A stretch of DNA of 64,000 bases from Salvator merianae (lineage: Eukaryota > Chordata > Lepidosauria > Squamata > Teiidae): contig QVOM02000053.1 of NCBI GenBank assembly GCA_003586115.2, positions 9,854,787-9,918,786 on the forward strand, given 5' to 3'. The notes under the pieces were generated by a model that did not search any database, was not told the DNA's origin, and saw only the letters and a program-made list of their open reading frames with translations. The stretch's first letter is position 1, and every line of letters begins with the position of its first letter. The position numbers were made by a program, and so were the translations under genes. This document shows, one piece after another, positions 45,835-57,943 of the stretch.

Positions 45835-46471
45835 ATATTGAAACAAATATCTGATGTGCGTATAAACTGAGCTTGGGGGTGGGATGAGAGGCTGGAGTCA
45901 TTTCACGTAGATAAACAAGCACCTGCTCAAAGTTTATGTTGGCCACATGACCCTACGGTTAGAGCCAGCTTCTTCACAATGGCAGAAGCAGTGCTGTGAG
46001 CAAAGATCCTGGAGTGATATTAACTCACTGCACCTCTGGTAGTTGCTCCAGTGGCAGTGTGCTACCTGCCTGCCACTGCTGCCAGAAACAAGAACATCAC
46101 TGGTTCAATGGTTATACGTAGAGGGATTTTTGCAGAATTCAGCCATTCCCTGGGGCCTGCCAAACAATGGGAAGTCTGGACACTGTGGAAGAAGACAGTG
46201 ATGGGAAATGCTGTCAAAGCTTTTCTCATTGCTCCAGCAAGTTCAGTGCTGTAAGGAGCACTTGCAGTGAAATAGGTGCTCTCAGGACCGAGGAAAATGT
46301 GTATCCTGCACACTGGGAGCTCTCTTGTAGTGTAACAGGGTCACACAGATGTGTGGACCTTGTATCACCCTATCAATCTCACGGTACCCTTAAAGCCCAA
46401 TAACACAGTCCCTTAATGCAGGACTTGAGATGTGCCATACAGTTCAACCATGAACTGGTTTGATTCTATTT
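45835..46471. other. Unassigned sequence
   Basis: I see no gene. Frames up to 83 codons have no motif. Confidence 0.4.
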
Positions 46472-46783
46472 AGGGGTGTTCGACCAGTTTGAATGCAAAC
46501 CAAACCACCCCTAGGTCCGAGGGGTTGGTTCGACTCAAACTGAATCAATGGGGTCTGGCAGAACCAGTCGAACACCCTGTTTTGAATTGAACTGGTTTGT
46601 GTTCACTGTTATTTATCCTTTGAAAGGGCATTTTAAAAAGAAAAAAAATAATAGGGCTTTCTGTTCAAACAGCTTCAATGTTTGAGCTAACCTTTTTGAA
46701 AACATTTGAACTCGAACTGAACCACTTAAGGATCAGTTCAATTCAAACCAAACAGCTGTTTTACTGTTTTTCGTGCACTTCTC
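46472..46783. mobile_element. hAT-like MITE, family G copy 3 (about 310 bp)
   Basis: The left end is AGGGGTGTTCGACC. The right end, read inward, is AGAAGTGCACGAAA. CTATTTAG at the left edge and CTATTCAG at the right edge form a candidate 8-bp target duplication with one change. The interior is repetitive in 'gaac/caaac' words ('gaactgaacc', 'caaaccaaac') and carries an internal inversion ('accagtttgaatgcaaacc'). It is non-coding. Confidence 0.68.
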
Positions 46784-47519
46784 TATTCAGGACTGCTAAA
46801 ATCTCATATTGTATAATAACAACAAGGCTGAGCTACGAATCGAGATGACTCTGGTTCAGTTCCTGCCCTTGAGGTGCTCTTACTAAATGGTCCTGGTGAA
46901 CTCTTTCCAAGTCTCAGTTCAACTTCCTTCTTCAACAAGGACAGTACTAACCCTAATCAGTTAGAATTAAAGCTGCTCACACTAATGGGAATAAAAGCTC
47001 CCTTGCTTTGAAATGTATGCCTAGGGTCTATTTCAAGAGGTGCAAACAGTGGCCCTAGAAGTTACTTCCCATGGTAACCACTTTCAAACCCTCACATGGC
47101 AGCTGTCAATCATGCTTATCTGATCTGATAGTGCATCGAGTGCCACTCATTGATAACAATTTCAATCCTGACACTTAGCAGTGGGGTGTAATTTGCTTAT
47201 GCTTTTGCGCATGAATGCACAGCCACACAGTAAACCATGTCACATGGACCAGTTTAAATGTGGGAATCCACCTCCATAGCAATGTTTTAATTACCAGCGG
47301 CACTTGTTTGCAGTTATACTGCTTCCCTGGAAAATTCAGCTTTTTGGAAGAAAATTGTATACCTCTCTTTACAAATGTGCAGTTGAAAATTAAATGAATA
47401 CATTTGGAAATCCATTCATATCTCACTCCATACTTAAGACTTGAGAATTATGGGGTTTTAGATGTATGCCTGGAAGTTATTCCTAAAACCTTTACTAGTT
47501 GTAACTCTATGAAAATTGG
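46784..47519. other. Unassigned sequence
   Basis: I see nothing that I can name. Confidence 0.4.
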
Positions 47520-47880
47520 CTTCCTATATTTATTTATTTATTTGCTTTTTTATCCTGCTCTATACCTGAAATTCTCAGGGCAGGTTGCAACAATAAAAAA
47601 CAGAACATAAAAGCCACACAATAAAGCAGTAGCCTAAAAGTGGGGAGGGAAAACTGTATCTTTAGCCAAAGGCAAGGGTAAATAGGTGCATCTTCATTGC
47701 CCTCCTAAAGATGTAAAGGTGCTTGATGTACCTCAGGGGGGAAGAGTGTTACACAATCTGGGGACCACCACTGAAAAGGCCCTATCCTGGGTGCCCACCC
47801 CTTTAGCTATTGAGGGCTTATGTGGTTATGCCTAGGGATAGCTAACCTATAAACGCAAAATGAGGAGCATACACCGCCTA
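47520..47880 (-). repeat. L2/CR1-like LINE 3' end, minus strand
   Basis: It begins with a 'tatatttatttatttatttgc' tail, then 'ctatacctgaaattctcagggcaggttgcaac', then 'ttagccaaaggcaagggtaaataggtgcatc', 'acacaatctggggaccaccactgaaaaggccc'. It is colinear with 17765-18150. On the minus strand this is the end of the reverse transcriptase plus 3' UTR. Confidence 0.85.
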
Positions 47881-48890
47881 AACCTAATAATTCGGAGCTT
47901 GAATCCACTCTTCCATCCTCTTTCACACATGCTTAATTCAGGATTAGCTAACCTCTGTATAACCCACCTGATTCCACAGTACCAATTTTAATGTGCGTTT
48001 GCGAAGCAAACCTACTGTTAACTCTATGATCCTTGGTACTGCTTCCTCTCTTGAATAATATGGTCAGTGTTATCTGGTGCCCATAGGAGTGGTGCAGAGT
48101 CGGGCAAAGCAGTTAAGAGGAGGCAGCTGCCTTGCCCTACACCATACCACTGCCATAGGCACCAGATAGCACTCAGTTACTCAGATGTGCATTATTCTGT
48201 AGAGCTGCTGTTTAAGTATCATGTAAAGATTCCACGGAGAACCAGCAGTCAATGGTACCACAAGATCTGTGATTGCTTTTCTATAAAATGTCACACTTCG
48301 CTCTGCTTGGAAATGGTGCCATCACAAGCATGCTGTGATACACTATGGTGCAAGAGATGCTACAGCATAAGCAGCAACAGGCCAGTAAGCTCCTCTTAAG
48401 TCACACACTGCTGCATTTTCTGGACACTAATTGTTGCCAAACAACATCGAAGGCAAGTCAGTAGGGGCATGAATCTTTGAAAGCAACCTGCTTTTAGAAC
48501 CTCCCTTTTTAGTGTGCATTTGCAGCTTTCTTTTCTCTTCCCCCCCCCCCACCACCACCCCAGTGATCATCTGCCATACTGGAATGTAAACACCACAGGA
48601 ATAGACAGAATCTCGAATTAAGGATTTGAATGCATTTCTTTAGAAGTAATCTTCAAAGAATGTACATCCCCAAACATCACAGTGATTCAGCAAGCTAAGA
48701 AGCTGGAGACAGCTTGTACAACCACACAGGTCATGCCTATTACTTATTATTACCAGTTGGTCCCTGCATATTGATGACAATGCAGAACAACAAAAATATG
48801 GAAACCACATTTCTCTTCTCAGTTCCCTCTTCTTCTTTTTAAGCATAGCACAGTTGGCAAGCAGACATAAATAATAATGTGGCAGACTGT
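47881..48890. other. Unassigned sequence
   Basis: A poly-C run with ACC units is at 48541-48560. I see no gene. A 110-codon frame at 48067-48399 has no motif. Confidence 0.4.
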
Positions 48891-49304
48891 GGGCTTGTTC
48901 ACACTTGAAGCTAGTGAGCATTAGGGACGCTCACTAGTCAAGTGCCTCCATACTTTGCAGAGGTCCTTGCAATTGGGAGCAGACTCCAGCTGCTCCTGAT
49001 CGCTTCTAGCTGTGGGGCACAAAATCGTGCTCCACAAGTGTAGCAGGAGCAACTGAACTGCTCCTGGTACAGTGCATTCACACCCACTTCCAGGTGTGAA
49101 TGCACAGCTACATGGTGTGGCATTGCCAGTCGCCATGGTAGTGGCTGGAAGCTTCCTGGTGGCTGTTATGGCACAGAACAGAGCAGGACACCAGCATTTG
49201 CACCATGAATGCTCACAGTGCAGGTAGTCTCCACACTACAAGGTCTATTCCACCGTGGAACGTTCACCAGTGAACATTCCATGGCGGAAAGTGTGAAAAG
49301 GCCC
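48891..49304 (+). mobile_element. MITE family B, copy 4 (414 bp)
   Basis: The ends are GGGCTTGTTCACACTTGAAG and, inward from the right, GGGCCTTTTCACACTTTCCG. The interior 'gctcactagtcaagtg', 'agctgctcctgatcgcttctagctg', 'gcattcacacccacttccaggtgtgaatgc' and 'ccatggcgg' recurs in copies 1, 2, 3 and 5. It includes internal hairpins such as CACACCCACTTCCAGGTGTG. It is non-coding. Confidence 0.87.
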
Positions 49305-49489
49305 AAAGTAACACCACAGAAGCAATGGCGTACTTGCAACATTGTGCTGCCAAAATTAAGATCCACAGTGCATGGTTTAGTCATTGTGGCCTTACTTATG
49401 CTCAGAGGCAACTGCTAATAGAAGAAAGAAAAAGATACAGGGATAGAGAAGGTAGAAACAAAGCATGTTTTACTTAGGTGAAGATATTA

Positions 49490-49862
49490 AGATTCATGTG
49501 AAGGTGCCCATGCCTTAAGGTCTGCAGGAGAGGCCCCCTGGTTGTACCACCACTTTCAGTAGCAAAATGACTGGGCACCCAGGATAGGGTCTTTTCAGTG
49601 GTAGCCTCTAGACTATGGAACCGTCTCCTCCCTGAGGTGTGCCAGGCATCTTTGTTTGCCATGCTCAGGGGAGCAGTGAAGACACAGTTATTCACTGTAG
49701 CTTTTGGCTCAAGAAACAGTTTCCCTTCCCCACTTTCAGGCCCTTTCATTGTTTTTAGTGTGCTCATTTTACACCTTGTTTTTTTAATTGCTGTAACCTG
49801 CCCTGAGACCTTTGGTTAAAAATAAAAATGCAAACAACCAAGTAAATAAATAATAGTAATAA
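49490..49862 (+). repeat. L2/CR1-like LINE 3' end, plus strand
   Basis: The plus-strand frame at 49598-49819 includes SRLWNRLLPEVCQA, then LRGAVKTQLFTVAFGS. This is the C-terminal end of an L2/CR1-clade reverse transcriptase, as at 17944-18141 in the other orientation. A 3' UTR with 'aacctgccctgagacctttggtt' follows, then an 'aagtaaataaataa' tail. The copy is truncated and inactive. Confidence 0.88.
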
Positions 49863-50488
49863 ATACACATAGAAGTCAGACACTTATGGATGCAAACTCT
49901 GAGTGTGTGCGCACACACATAGGTGTGCATACTTTGCATGCCTGTGCACATACATATGTAGTAGTCATCTCATTTATCATACTGATGCGCCCAACTTAAA
50001 AAGTCATAAAACACAGGTGGACATTCTAATGATGTCAACGTGAGAGTGCAGGTTTCATCACAATCAACAAAATGACTAAGGTAAGATTGCTACGATTAAA
50101 ATTGTAGAAGTTTTGTTCAGTTCCAAGCACTGCCCATTTGTTAGATAATAGCTCTATGGTAGGGATGGTGTTTCCACGATGAGACTTTTCACAAGGGGAA
50201 AAGACAAGGACATTTAATCAGGGTGATACATGACGTTAAAGAAGAAGGGAAGGAAAAAAATTGTAGCATGGGCCTGATGTAAGCTTTCATCCTGAAGGAA
50301 AGACAGCCTTAAGATTAAATCCATGACAGAATTTGAGAAGGCAGATGCCAAAAGATAATTAAAATGCACTAGTTTGTATTATTAAGGCCTAATTTAAACA
50401 CAATAGGGAAGTATGCTTGTGCACATGCAGTAAAATGTCAATACTGTGTTTTTCAAGGCCAGCACCTTACTTAAATCTAGCAATCTTT
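49863..50488. other. Unassigned sequence
   Basis: A short CA/TG-rich stretch is at 49900-49960. I see nothing else. Confidence 0.4.
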
Positions 50489-50688
50489 GGTGCTTCAGCA
50501 GTGGACAGGATACTGGACCAGCAAGCATACTAGAAGCTTCCCTTCCACACTGATGTGGGCTATGGGGGGGGGGTCCGATCCCAAGGGGACAGTCTAAGGG
50601 GGAAGGGTTTCCCTTAGGCTGCAGCACGTGTAGAAGGGAGGATTCTAGTATGCTTGCTGGACCGGTATAGTGGTCAGTGCAGAAGCCC
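50489..50688. mobile_element. Hairpin MITE, family E copy 2 (200 bp)
   Basis: The arms pair across the element: GACCAGCAAGCATACTAGAA in the left half against TTCTAGTATGCTTGCTGGAC in the right half, and outer TGCTTCAGCAGTGG against 'cagtgcagaagccc'. A G-rich middle (50565-50575) forms the loop. It is related to 17513-17730. Confidence 0.8.
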
Positions 50689-51075
50689 TTTTGTTTGCTT
50701 CCCCATGGCCAGTGATAACCTGCCCTGAGACCTTTGCTCTTTTAGCACGCCGAGCAAGTGTGCTAAAAGTACATATCTATCAGCCACGGGATGAGTGTAG
50801 AATTAAGTTAAAGATACAGAATAGCCCACTGATGACGCCTAGGTTGGGTGTAATGCACCATATTGCAAATCTCCTATACACTTACATGATTAAAGAGCAC
50901 CTGTGATCTTTTATAAGGGCAGGGGATGGTGACAGAGGAGTTTGCTGTAAGATAAACGTGGTTTTCATTGTTGCTTTTAATGCCTTTATCTTAGATGTTC
51001 TATAAGCTACATTGGGACCTATGAGGTTTAAAATGCAGCCATCTGTTATATAGTGTGTGTGTTTTTATTGTATTC
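50689..51075. other. Unassigned; short LINE-like phrase
   Basis: 'gataacctgccctgagacctttgctctttt' near 50710-50740 matches the LINE 3' UTR phrase seen at 49797, so a small plus-strand LINE remnant is likely. I can name nothing else. Confidence 0.4.
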
Positions 51076-51118
51076 ATCCATGCATCCATCCATCCAACTA
51101 TACATACATACATACATA
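51076..51118 (+). repeat. (CATC)n/(CATA)n microsatellite
   Basis: Imperfect CATC units are followed by CATA units. Confidence 0.9.
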
Positions 51119-51292
51119 GCATTGATGTCCCATCTTTCGTCCAAAGGACTGAAGCTAGCACCTGCTCTTTTTGTACACACCTTTCTGTCTTCACAAGAAC
51201 CCTTTAAGGTCAGTTAGACAAAGAGGCAGTGACTGACTCAAGATTACCTGGAACCCCAGGACTTCTCTGATATAGAGCAAAACAGCAAAAAC
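51119..51292 (-). repeat. tRNA-derived/MIR-like SINE, minus strand
   Basis: On the minus strand it reads 'tatcagagaagtcctggggttccaggtaatcttgagtcagtcactg', then 'taactgaccttaaagggttcttgtgaag', then 'agcaggtgctagcttcagtcctttggacgaaagatgggac'. That is head, core and 3' tail in the family order. Box B is lost. Confidence 0.62.
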
Positions 51293-52133
51293 CACTTTAT
51301 AAAAAGGATTGCCAGTAATGGAAAACCCTCAGTTAAAGAAGGCAATTGCATCTAGAACACCTGCTTTTTAAAATATTGAAATTCTTCAGCCCACCTGTAG
51401 CAATTCATGAAAATTTGTAAATAATGATTGACTTATCTTAGGCAGCCTACAGCTCAGTGATGACCCATAGACTGAGATTGCTGAGGGGCAGTAGGGGAGG
51501 AATAAGGTTTCAAGTACAAAAAAGAGGAGGAGAAATAAATTTTCTTGCATTGCGAGGTCTGTCTTTGCCTCTTTTATGTGTAGGTAGGTATTAAAATAAA
51601 GATACAGCACTGTATTTGATTTTTTGAAAAATAGGAAGTTCAAGCAATTCCAACATATTATCCCTTTCTATTCAGATAATTTGCCCATCAAGGTCTTGTG
51701 TCCATAAAGATGGGTGGAAAGCAGTGACTAGTCAGCGAGGAATAAAATATTGGCACATCAGAAGCATATAAGCAGAGAAGGAAGGAATAATTGTACAGAT
51801 CCAAGATCAATGCCGCAACATTGGTCTGTTATAGTACTGAATGACAGGTTGAACAACAGTAACTACATAAAATGTTGATGTGTGGATACATGATGCAAAC
51901 AGTGTCCATTAGGGAAATGTGGTGAGCTGCATTTTACCTTAAGAACCAGCCTTTCACCTGATTAAATGGTGGTTCGGAGGAATGGATTAAAAACTGGTTC
52001 GGAGGAATGTAAAATGCTTACACTGTACCAGTCTAATCACCAGGCTGCCACTACACCACCAGGGTTTTCATAACCATTTCTGGGGTTGGAAGTAAAAACA
52101 GGTCTCAGTTACTGCTAACCAAAGTTTTCCACT
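51293..52133. other. Unassigned sequence
   Basis: I see no gene or repeat apart from a short direct repeat 'ggttcggaggaatg' at 51972 and 51996. Confidence 0.4.
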
Positions 52134-52519
52134 GAGACCTTTTCCACATTGGATGAAGTGTGGACTGGGCTAGGGCTCCCAAAATGGCACCCTAGCTTGG
52201 TACAGCTATAGCCCTAATCACAAAGGTGTGCAGGCAGCACACACCCCTGGTACCATATACCATGGGGGACACTTTTCAGCAGTGCTCCAGGAAGCGCCAC
52301 CAGAAGTGAGTCCACCCCAAAACCAGCCGGGCTGGAAAGGTTCCCAACTGTCAGAGCCTCGGTGCTCCCTTCAAGGGCTCTTCAGAGACAGCAGCCAGGT
52401 GTGGGCAGGATGTGACATCTGAATGTGGACAACCCTGTCCTGCTTCGATATCAACCCATCCCAGTTTGGGACGGGCTGTGTATCCCAGGATACAAATATC
52501 AAGTGTGGAAATGGCCTGA
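52134..52519. mobile_element. MITE, family F copy 2 (386 bp)
   Basis: The ends are AGACCTTTTCCACATTGG and, inward from the right, CAGGCCATTTCCACACTTG. The interior has 'aaaatggcaccctagc', 'ctggtaccatataccatggg' (a small palindrome) and a 'gatatcaacccatcccagtttgggacgggctg' hairpin. It is non-coding. The end sequence resembles those of families B and D, so they may share a transposase. Confidence 0.7.
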
Positions 52520-52645
52520 CAGTGTAGAAGTCAGGTGGCACAAGTTTACCCTAGCATGGATTCAGCTAAGTTGGATATTTGTATTCTGGGGTAATGAAAC
52601 CATTCCAAAGAGATTGTGATGAAGAATATGGACAAATACACCTGT
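52520..52645. other. Unassigned sequence
   Basis: I see nothing that I can name. Confidence 0.4.

Positions 52646-52693
<48 letters not shown>
52646..52693 (+). repeat. (AAT)n microsatellite
   Basis: About 16 perfect AAT units. Poly-N and poly-I frames that cross it are artefacts. Confidence 0.97.
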
Positions 52694-54244
52694 GTTCCTT
52701 ATGTCTTTCAAATGCCTTCTCCCTTAGAGAACTTACAGAAAATCTGGCAACACAAAGGTAGAGCTTATCTTGGTGTCTGTCTAGCTATTGTCATTTATTG
52801 TTGGGCTTAGAAGGTAGATGTTTGAAAGTTGAGAGATAACCTTTCTATGCTGTACTATGGAGTCCAAGCAACAGACAAGGAATCTGATACCTACAAGTTC
52901 CAATGTGAACTTACTTTGACCAACATGCATTCAAGAAATCATTGTTCTTGGACTTTAATATTGTTCCAAATATTGCAACATGGTATTTTGGGGGTAAAAA
53001 AAAAAAAAAAGGATCCAAGGGAAAGTAAGTTCAAAGAACGTACACTGAATTAAACATATATTTTTGTATAACAAGGAAGACAAACAGAGGAATAACTGAA
53101 TCATTCACCCCTACCTGGGTCTGAAGAGCATAGCTAGAGTCGAATCAACTCCAGGTGAAAAAAGCAAGATGGGACCCCCTTGTGATGCAGAATGAAACCA
53201 AAAGCATGCACAAATGACAATAATAAGCCTCAAGCTCCAACAACCAATTATTCCGGATGTACCCAGGCCAGCTAGATAGATATAGTAGTTAACAACCTTG
53301 TCTAGCTATTGGACCACGGCAAAAAACAGTCTTTCACCCAACTGTAGCTTTGTCATTGCTGGTTCTTTCAAGCATCCAATAACTGGTCAACAGAGAATGT
53401 ACTGCGTCTTCTCCCTGAGCAAAAGATATTATAGCAAACCCCTGAGGACTCAATAGTACCAGCATTATTGTTATGTTCTGCACAAAAGACAGTATTGGGA
53501 CTTTACTTTTTGATCCATACATCCTTAACACCCAGTTCTGCATCCAATAACTTAATTCTTTCATTACTCCTGATGTGTGAAGATAACAATGGTTTAAGCC
53601 AGCAAGTGTTACTAGCTGGATACAACCTTTTTGCCCTGATTCAATACATTCATATACTAGTACTATATGATCTGTTAGTCCAGCCATTGCACAAATATAA
53701 AGAATAAAAGATTAACAAACAGAACAATAATAAGCAAGAAAGATTGTTTTTGTAGCACTGGGTGAGACATTTTCAGGGCTTTAATGGATAATCTTTAGAA
53801 GCTATTTTTGATGTGAAAAGCAAAAGCTATCTTATAAACATGTCTAATATTAGCATGCTACTAGAAGCACAAGTGAGCAGTCAACAACACAATTAACACA
53901 ACATCAATAATATACAATGTCTGTGTTAGTCACACTTTTAAAAGGCATTTTTATTCAGATATTGCTGTATGCTAGCACTCTTGCTCTACCCTGCTATGCA
54001 ATACTTGATTACTTGCGAAGGACAAAAAAAAAAAGACAGGGAGAGGTTTTCTCAAAATGTACAATAAAGTACTTTAAAAGTGTGACTAAAAGCAGCTCCA
54101 GTGAGAAGATGGTTACAACAGATAATTAGCTCTTGCCCGCTTAAAGCAAATCAATCACAAAAAGTCACCAGACTCAGTAAAACCAAAGGCCGGAAGAATG
54201 ATAGACATGTCCATATGCAACTAATAATCTGCATTTGAATACTA
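52694..54244. other. Unassigned sequence
   Basis: A poly-A run is at 52996-53011. A 117-codon minus frame (53687-53334) and a 79-codon plus frame overlap, and I recognise neither. I see no repeat that I can name. Confidence 0.4.
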
Positions 54245-54740
54245 GGGCCTTTGTGCTCTTACCTCATTCAGATCTGGATCAGTGGGCCTGGATTATTCTG
54301 GGCCACTGATCCAGGTTGTGAGATCAGTGGTGTCCGCACTGATGGTGCTGATGTAGATTAGGCCACACCGTGACTGCACTCCCATGCCTCCAAAGACTAG
54401 GAATGTCTGTTTCTAGCCTCGAGGGCTTCTACAAAGTGCTTACAGTGGCACACTATGGCACACTGCCAAAAGGCACCCTCTGGTAGTCCCAAACATGTGA
54501 GGCATGTATCTGCATAGTTCCCATGTTCCAGATCAGGCCTCTGGTCCACTGACAGTCCTGATTAAATCTGGACTACCAGTGATCCAGATTAAGGACCTCC
54601 TTAATTCAGATCACGCTTTATCTTGTGCAGACAGAGCAGACCAGCTGGGGGCATGCCCTCTTAGATCTGCATTGATATGCAGATCCATGAGTTCTAGAAG
54701 AGTCCCCCAATCCACATTAAGGGTCCATGCAGAAAAGTCC
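54245..54740. mobile_element. MITE, family D copy 2 (496 bp)
   Basis: The ends are GGGCCTTTGTGCTCTTAC and, inward from the right, GGACTTTTCTGCATGGACCC. CTAG flanks the element closely at both ends. The interior is dense in 'gatccag', 'ctggatca', 'agatctg' and 'gcagatc' words that pair with one another. It is non-coding and related to 26078-26721. Confidence 0.68.
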
Positions 54741-57700
54741 TAGATATACTGGTGTTATATATAATTTTCAGGAATCTGAACCTCCCCAGCTAATCTGGTT
54801 TTGCCCAACTTATTGAGCATATCAATTCCTGAAGGCCATCAGTTAGCATATTCACTTTTCTCTAAAGCAACTCCCACAGATTGTGTTAAATACATCTGCT
54901 ATCATAAAACCTGACCAATCCACCAAACAGATGGAGCATCACTTTCAGACTTCAAGTTAAGTCAGCTGATGAATATTCCAGCGACTGCAACACAGGTGGC
55001 AAAACCATGAAGTGATACGGAGAGGGGATGAGGAATGAAGATATGAGAATGAATTGAGCTAGAAAAGAAAGCAAAGAAATAGGGAAAAAAAGATGTCAAA
55101 GACAAGCACTGTTTAGATGCCATTTAGAGTTCCTTACTACCAAGAGTGATTGCAGAGGAATAGAATACATAGAAAGAAACAAATACATATCTTTTTTTCT
55201 CCCCATCATCTCCCCAGAAATTACATACCTAGCAATTATTAAGCCACAAGAATACATAGATAAAAAGAAAAAAGAAAAGAAAACAGAAATTTGCAATAAA
55301 TTTATTTTATCATTATTAAGAATTCAATTTGAGGACAATAATGCTTCATATCGCTTTGCATAAGCAACTTTAATGGATGGGTCATCTCAATAAAGAATCA
55401 GGTCAGAAGACAGCCCAAACCAAGACAATTCCTACAGTGATTATTTAAACTGAATCATGCCATACAGCTCCAGACCAAATACACTTTATCACATTACAGA
55501 ACCAAGAAAGAAACTTAAATTAATAACTTCTCTAAAAAGAAAAAAGAAATCACTGGAAGAATTTATTCAATGTACCTTTACATAGAAAGATACACATACT
55601 GGTTTCCTTCCAGGGAGTTCAATACACTAACTGTGCAATTCGAAACTTACAGTGGGGTAGCATTTCCACACTTGGAAACTACCATCAATTCAGTTCTTTA
55701 CCCCATTCAGGCCTATGTTACCACTGCAACTGAAAAACAAAATAAGCTAATAACTATATGAAGTAAGCAGTTGTACCCCTTATCATTTGACACAGCCCAA
55801 ATGGGGTTTGCATGGGACGTATCTCTGAGCCCATTCCTAAAATGATCCATGGGAGAACCAAATGGGTCTGTAAGGCACGATGTTTTGAAAACCCCTTTAA
55901 TGCTTCACAAAGAGGACAACCATACAATCTACAGAAGGAAGGCTATGCAATCTACACCTGCCTTCCCTAAAAGATTCAGGTAAAGTTAAAAGGGCAATGG
56001 TCTTTTGGCCCCAGTACGTTGGAGGTTTTAGATCCTCATTATCTCAGGTAGGGGTCAAGCTGCAACAAGTACTCTTCTTCCTGCACACTATATTGGTCGT
56101 GCTCTTCTTGAGGTGACAATATGCTGACTACATGCCTACCACTGAATCCAGCTGCACTAACATCACAGCTGGGAAACGATTCTCTGGCTGTAATGCTGAC
56201 AGTCAGAAGGTCATCCAGAAGGATAATTGCATTTATTTTTTTAAAAAAAGAAAGGTAATGACAGCCTCAGGTTGAAGTCAACTCCTGGTGTCAGTCTCAC
56301 TCAATAGTTTGATGCAGTTTACTATACACTCTGACCTGAAACCTGGAGAGTCTTGTGATCATTTGAACAATACATGTCAATGATGATGTAATGATGGAAA
56401 TGTGGTCCAAACAGTGGCTTTCACAGAGGTTCTGCTTTTGGCAGCAGAAACTTCCTGATGTTATCAGAGAACAACAATCCCCTCGATGTGCTTTCAGAAC
56501 CCAAAAGATGTTGATAGGTGATGAGCTGAATTATACTGTCCTTTAGCTGACTCAGAAAGCATGATTTTCAGACCATCTAACGGTAGCAAAACGATAAATG
56601 CATCGGTCAAATAAAAGACCAACTCAAATCTGCCCTCTCACCCTGCTAAGTTAGTCACACATCCAAGTACTGTCTAAAGGAAAAGACCTGTCCCTAAGCT
56701 TGGATGAGGAAAGTGCAATCATGATTTGGTTAAAATTGCTTTTAAGTCATCTAATGCACTGTTTTTTCCTTTGCAGTTCACCTCCCTGACAAGGTTTCAG
56801 ATGAAAGGGCAGGATCCTGTACAGAGCAAACAAGCCAATAAATCCACAAAACTGCCACAATGCGGATAGTAGAGCATATTGATCAAGAAGCAATGCCATA
56901 GACTGTACCAAAATGCACGTTTACTTCCACAGATCAGCCAGAGATAAGGCACGTTTAAAGAAAAAAAAGATTTTAGAGGTCTTTTCTTTCCCCTGCTCTT
57001 TCACAACGGGGAGGGGGCTGTAGGATTTGGCCTTAGCCCAGCTAAGAGGAAGATGTGTTGCCATGCCTTGGGGAAAACATCTCATCACAGGAGTGCTTCC
57101 AAACTCTTAGCGCCTTCCACGGTGCCACAGCTGTGCAGTCACAGGTGCTGGCACTGCAGATGCCATGACCATGGAAGTGAGATTAAATGGAGCAGGCTTT
57201 AGGCAAAGAGCCAAGAAGACATCTTACAAGCTCTCTTGTTTACAGACCCTTCTTTTTTAAAAAAGGCAGAAAGGCCCAATATTAACCTCAAATCCTAGTC
57301 TACGGCATGGACTGTCGAGCAATCACAACTGAAGGTGAAGGGTTCTTAGGGATGGAGAGAGGGGAATTGTTTCTCTCTGCATAATTTAAATGCATACTTT
57401 ATTTTCGTAGGAGTGATCTGTTTTTAAATTTTGTTATCTTCTTCTCGGAGTTTTGAGCAGAATGTAGAAGAAAATGTCAAACAAAAGTGCATAGCATTTG
57501 GGTGAAAGGGAAATCTGAAATGAAAGGCCATTTTGTGCATGACCTGAACTAGGAATTTGGAACAGCACGACTTGAAATGATATATTTAAAAAATAATAAT
57601 AAAAATCAGAATTTGGTTTGCCTACCAAGAGCAACACTGACCTGCATGCGCATTTCTTATAGAAATGGGTGTCCTCTGCTTCCACTGTCCCCTTTACAAG

Positions 57701-57943
57701 GCTGAAAAAGAGCTGTATGAGAGAGAAAGAGAGTAAATTCCTCGGCTCAGTTGACGGTGACCACTTAGCTTTCTTGCCGCAAACATGAATGCTATTATTC
57801 TTTAGCACTCAAAGCGCTCTATAATATCGTTTGTTATACTGAAGTGCATTTTCTGGCCTAAGTGTAGGTTAGAGGTGGGATGGGACCACTGGTGTGTGGC
57901 ACTTGCCATCTCGAAGCCATTCTTTTTAACTGCACATGGACTA
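54741..57943. other. Unassigned sequence, 3.2 kb
   Basis: There are no repeats that I can name and no supported gene. The 124-codon minus frame at 57808-57434 is hydrophobic, AT-rich and unlike any family that I know. This is the longest apparently repeat-poor stretch of the right half. Confidence 0.4.

Noticed and set aside
53334..53707. Overlapping 117- and 79-codon frames as a gene
   Set aside because: I see no family motif, the frames are antisense to each other and lie in AT-rich sequence, and there is no splice context.
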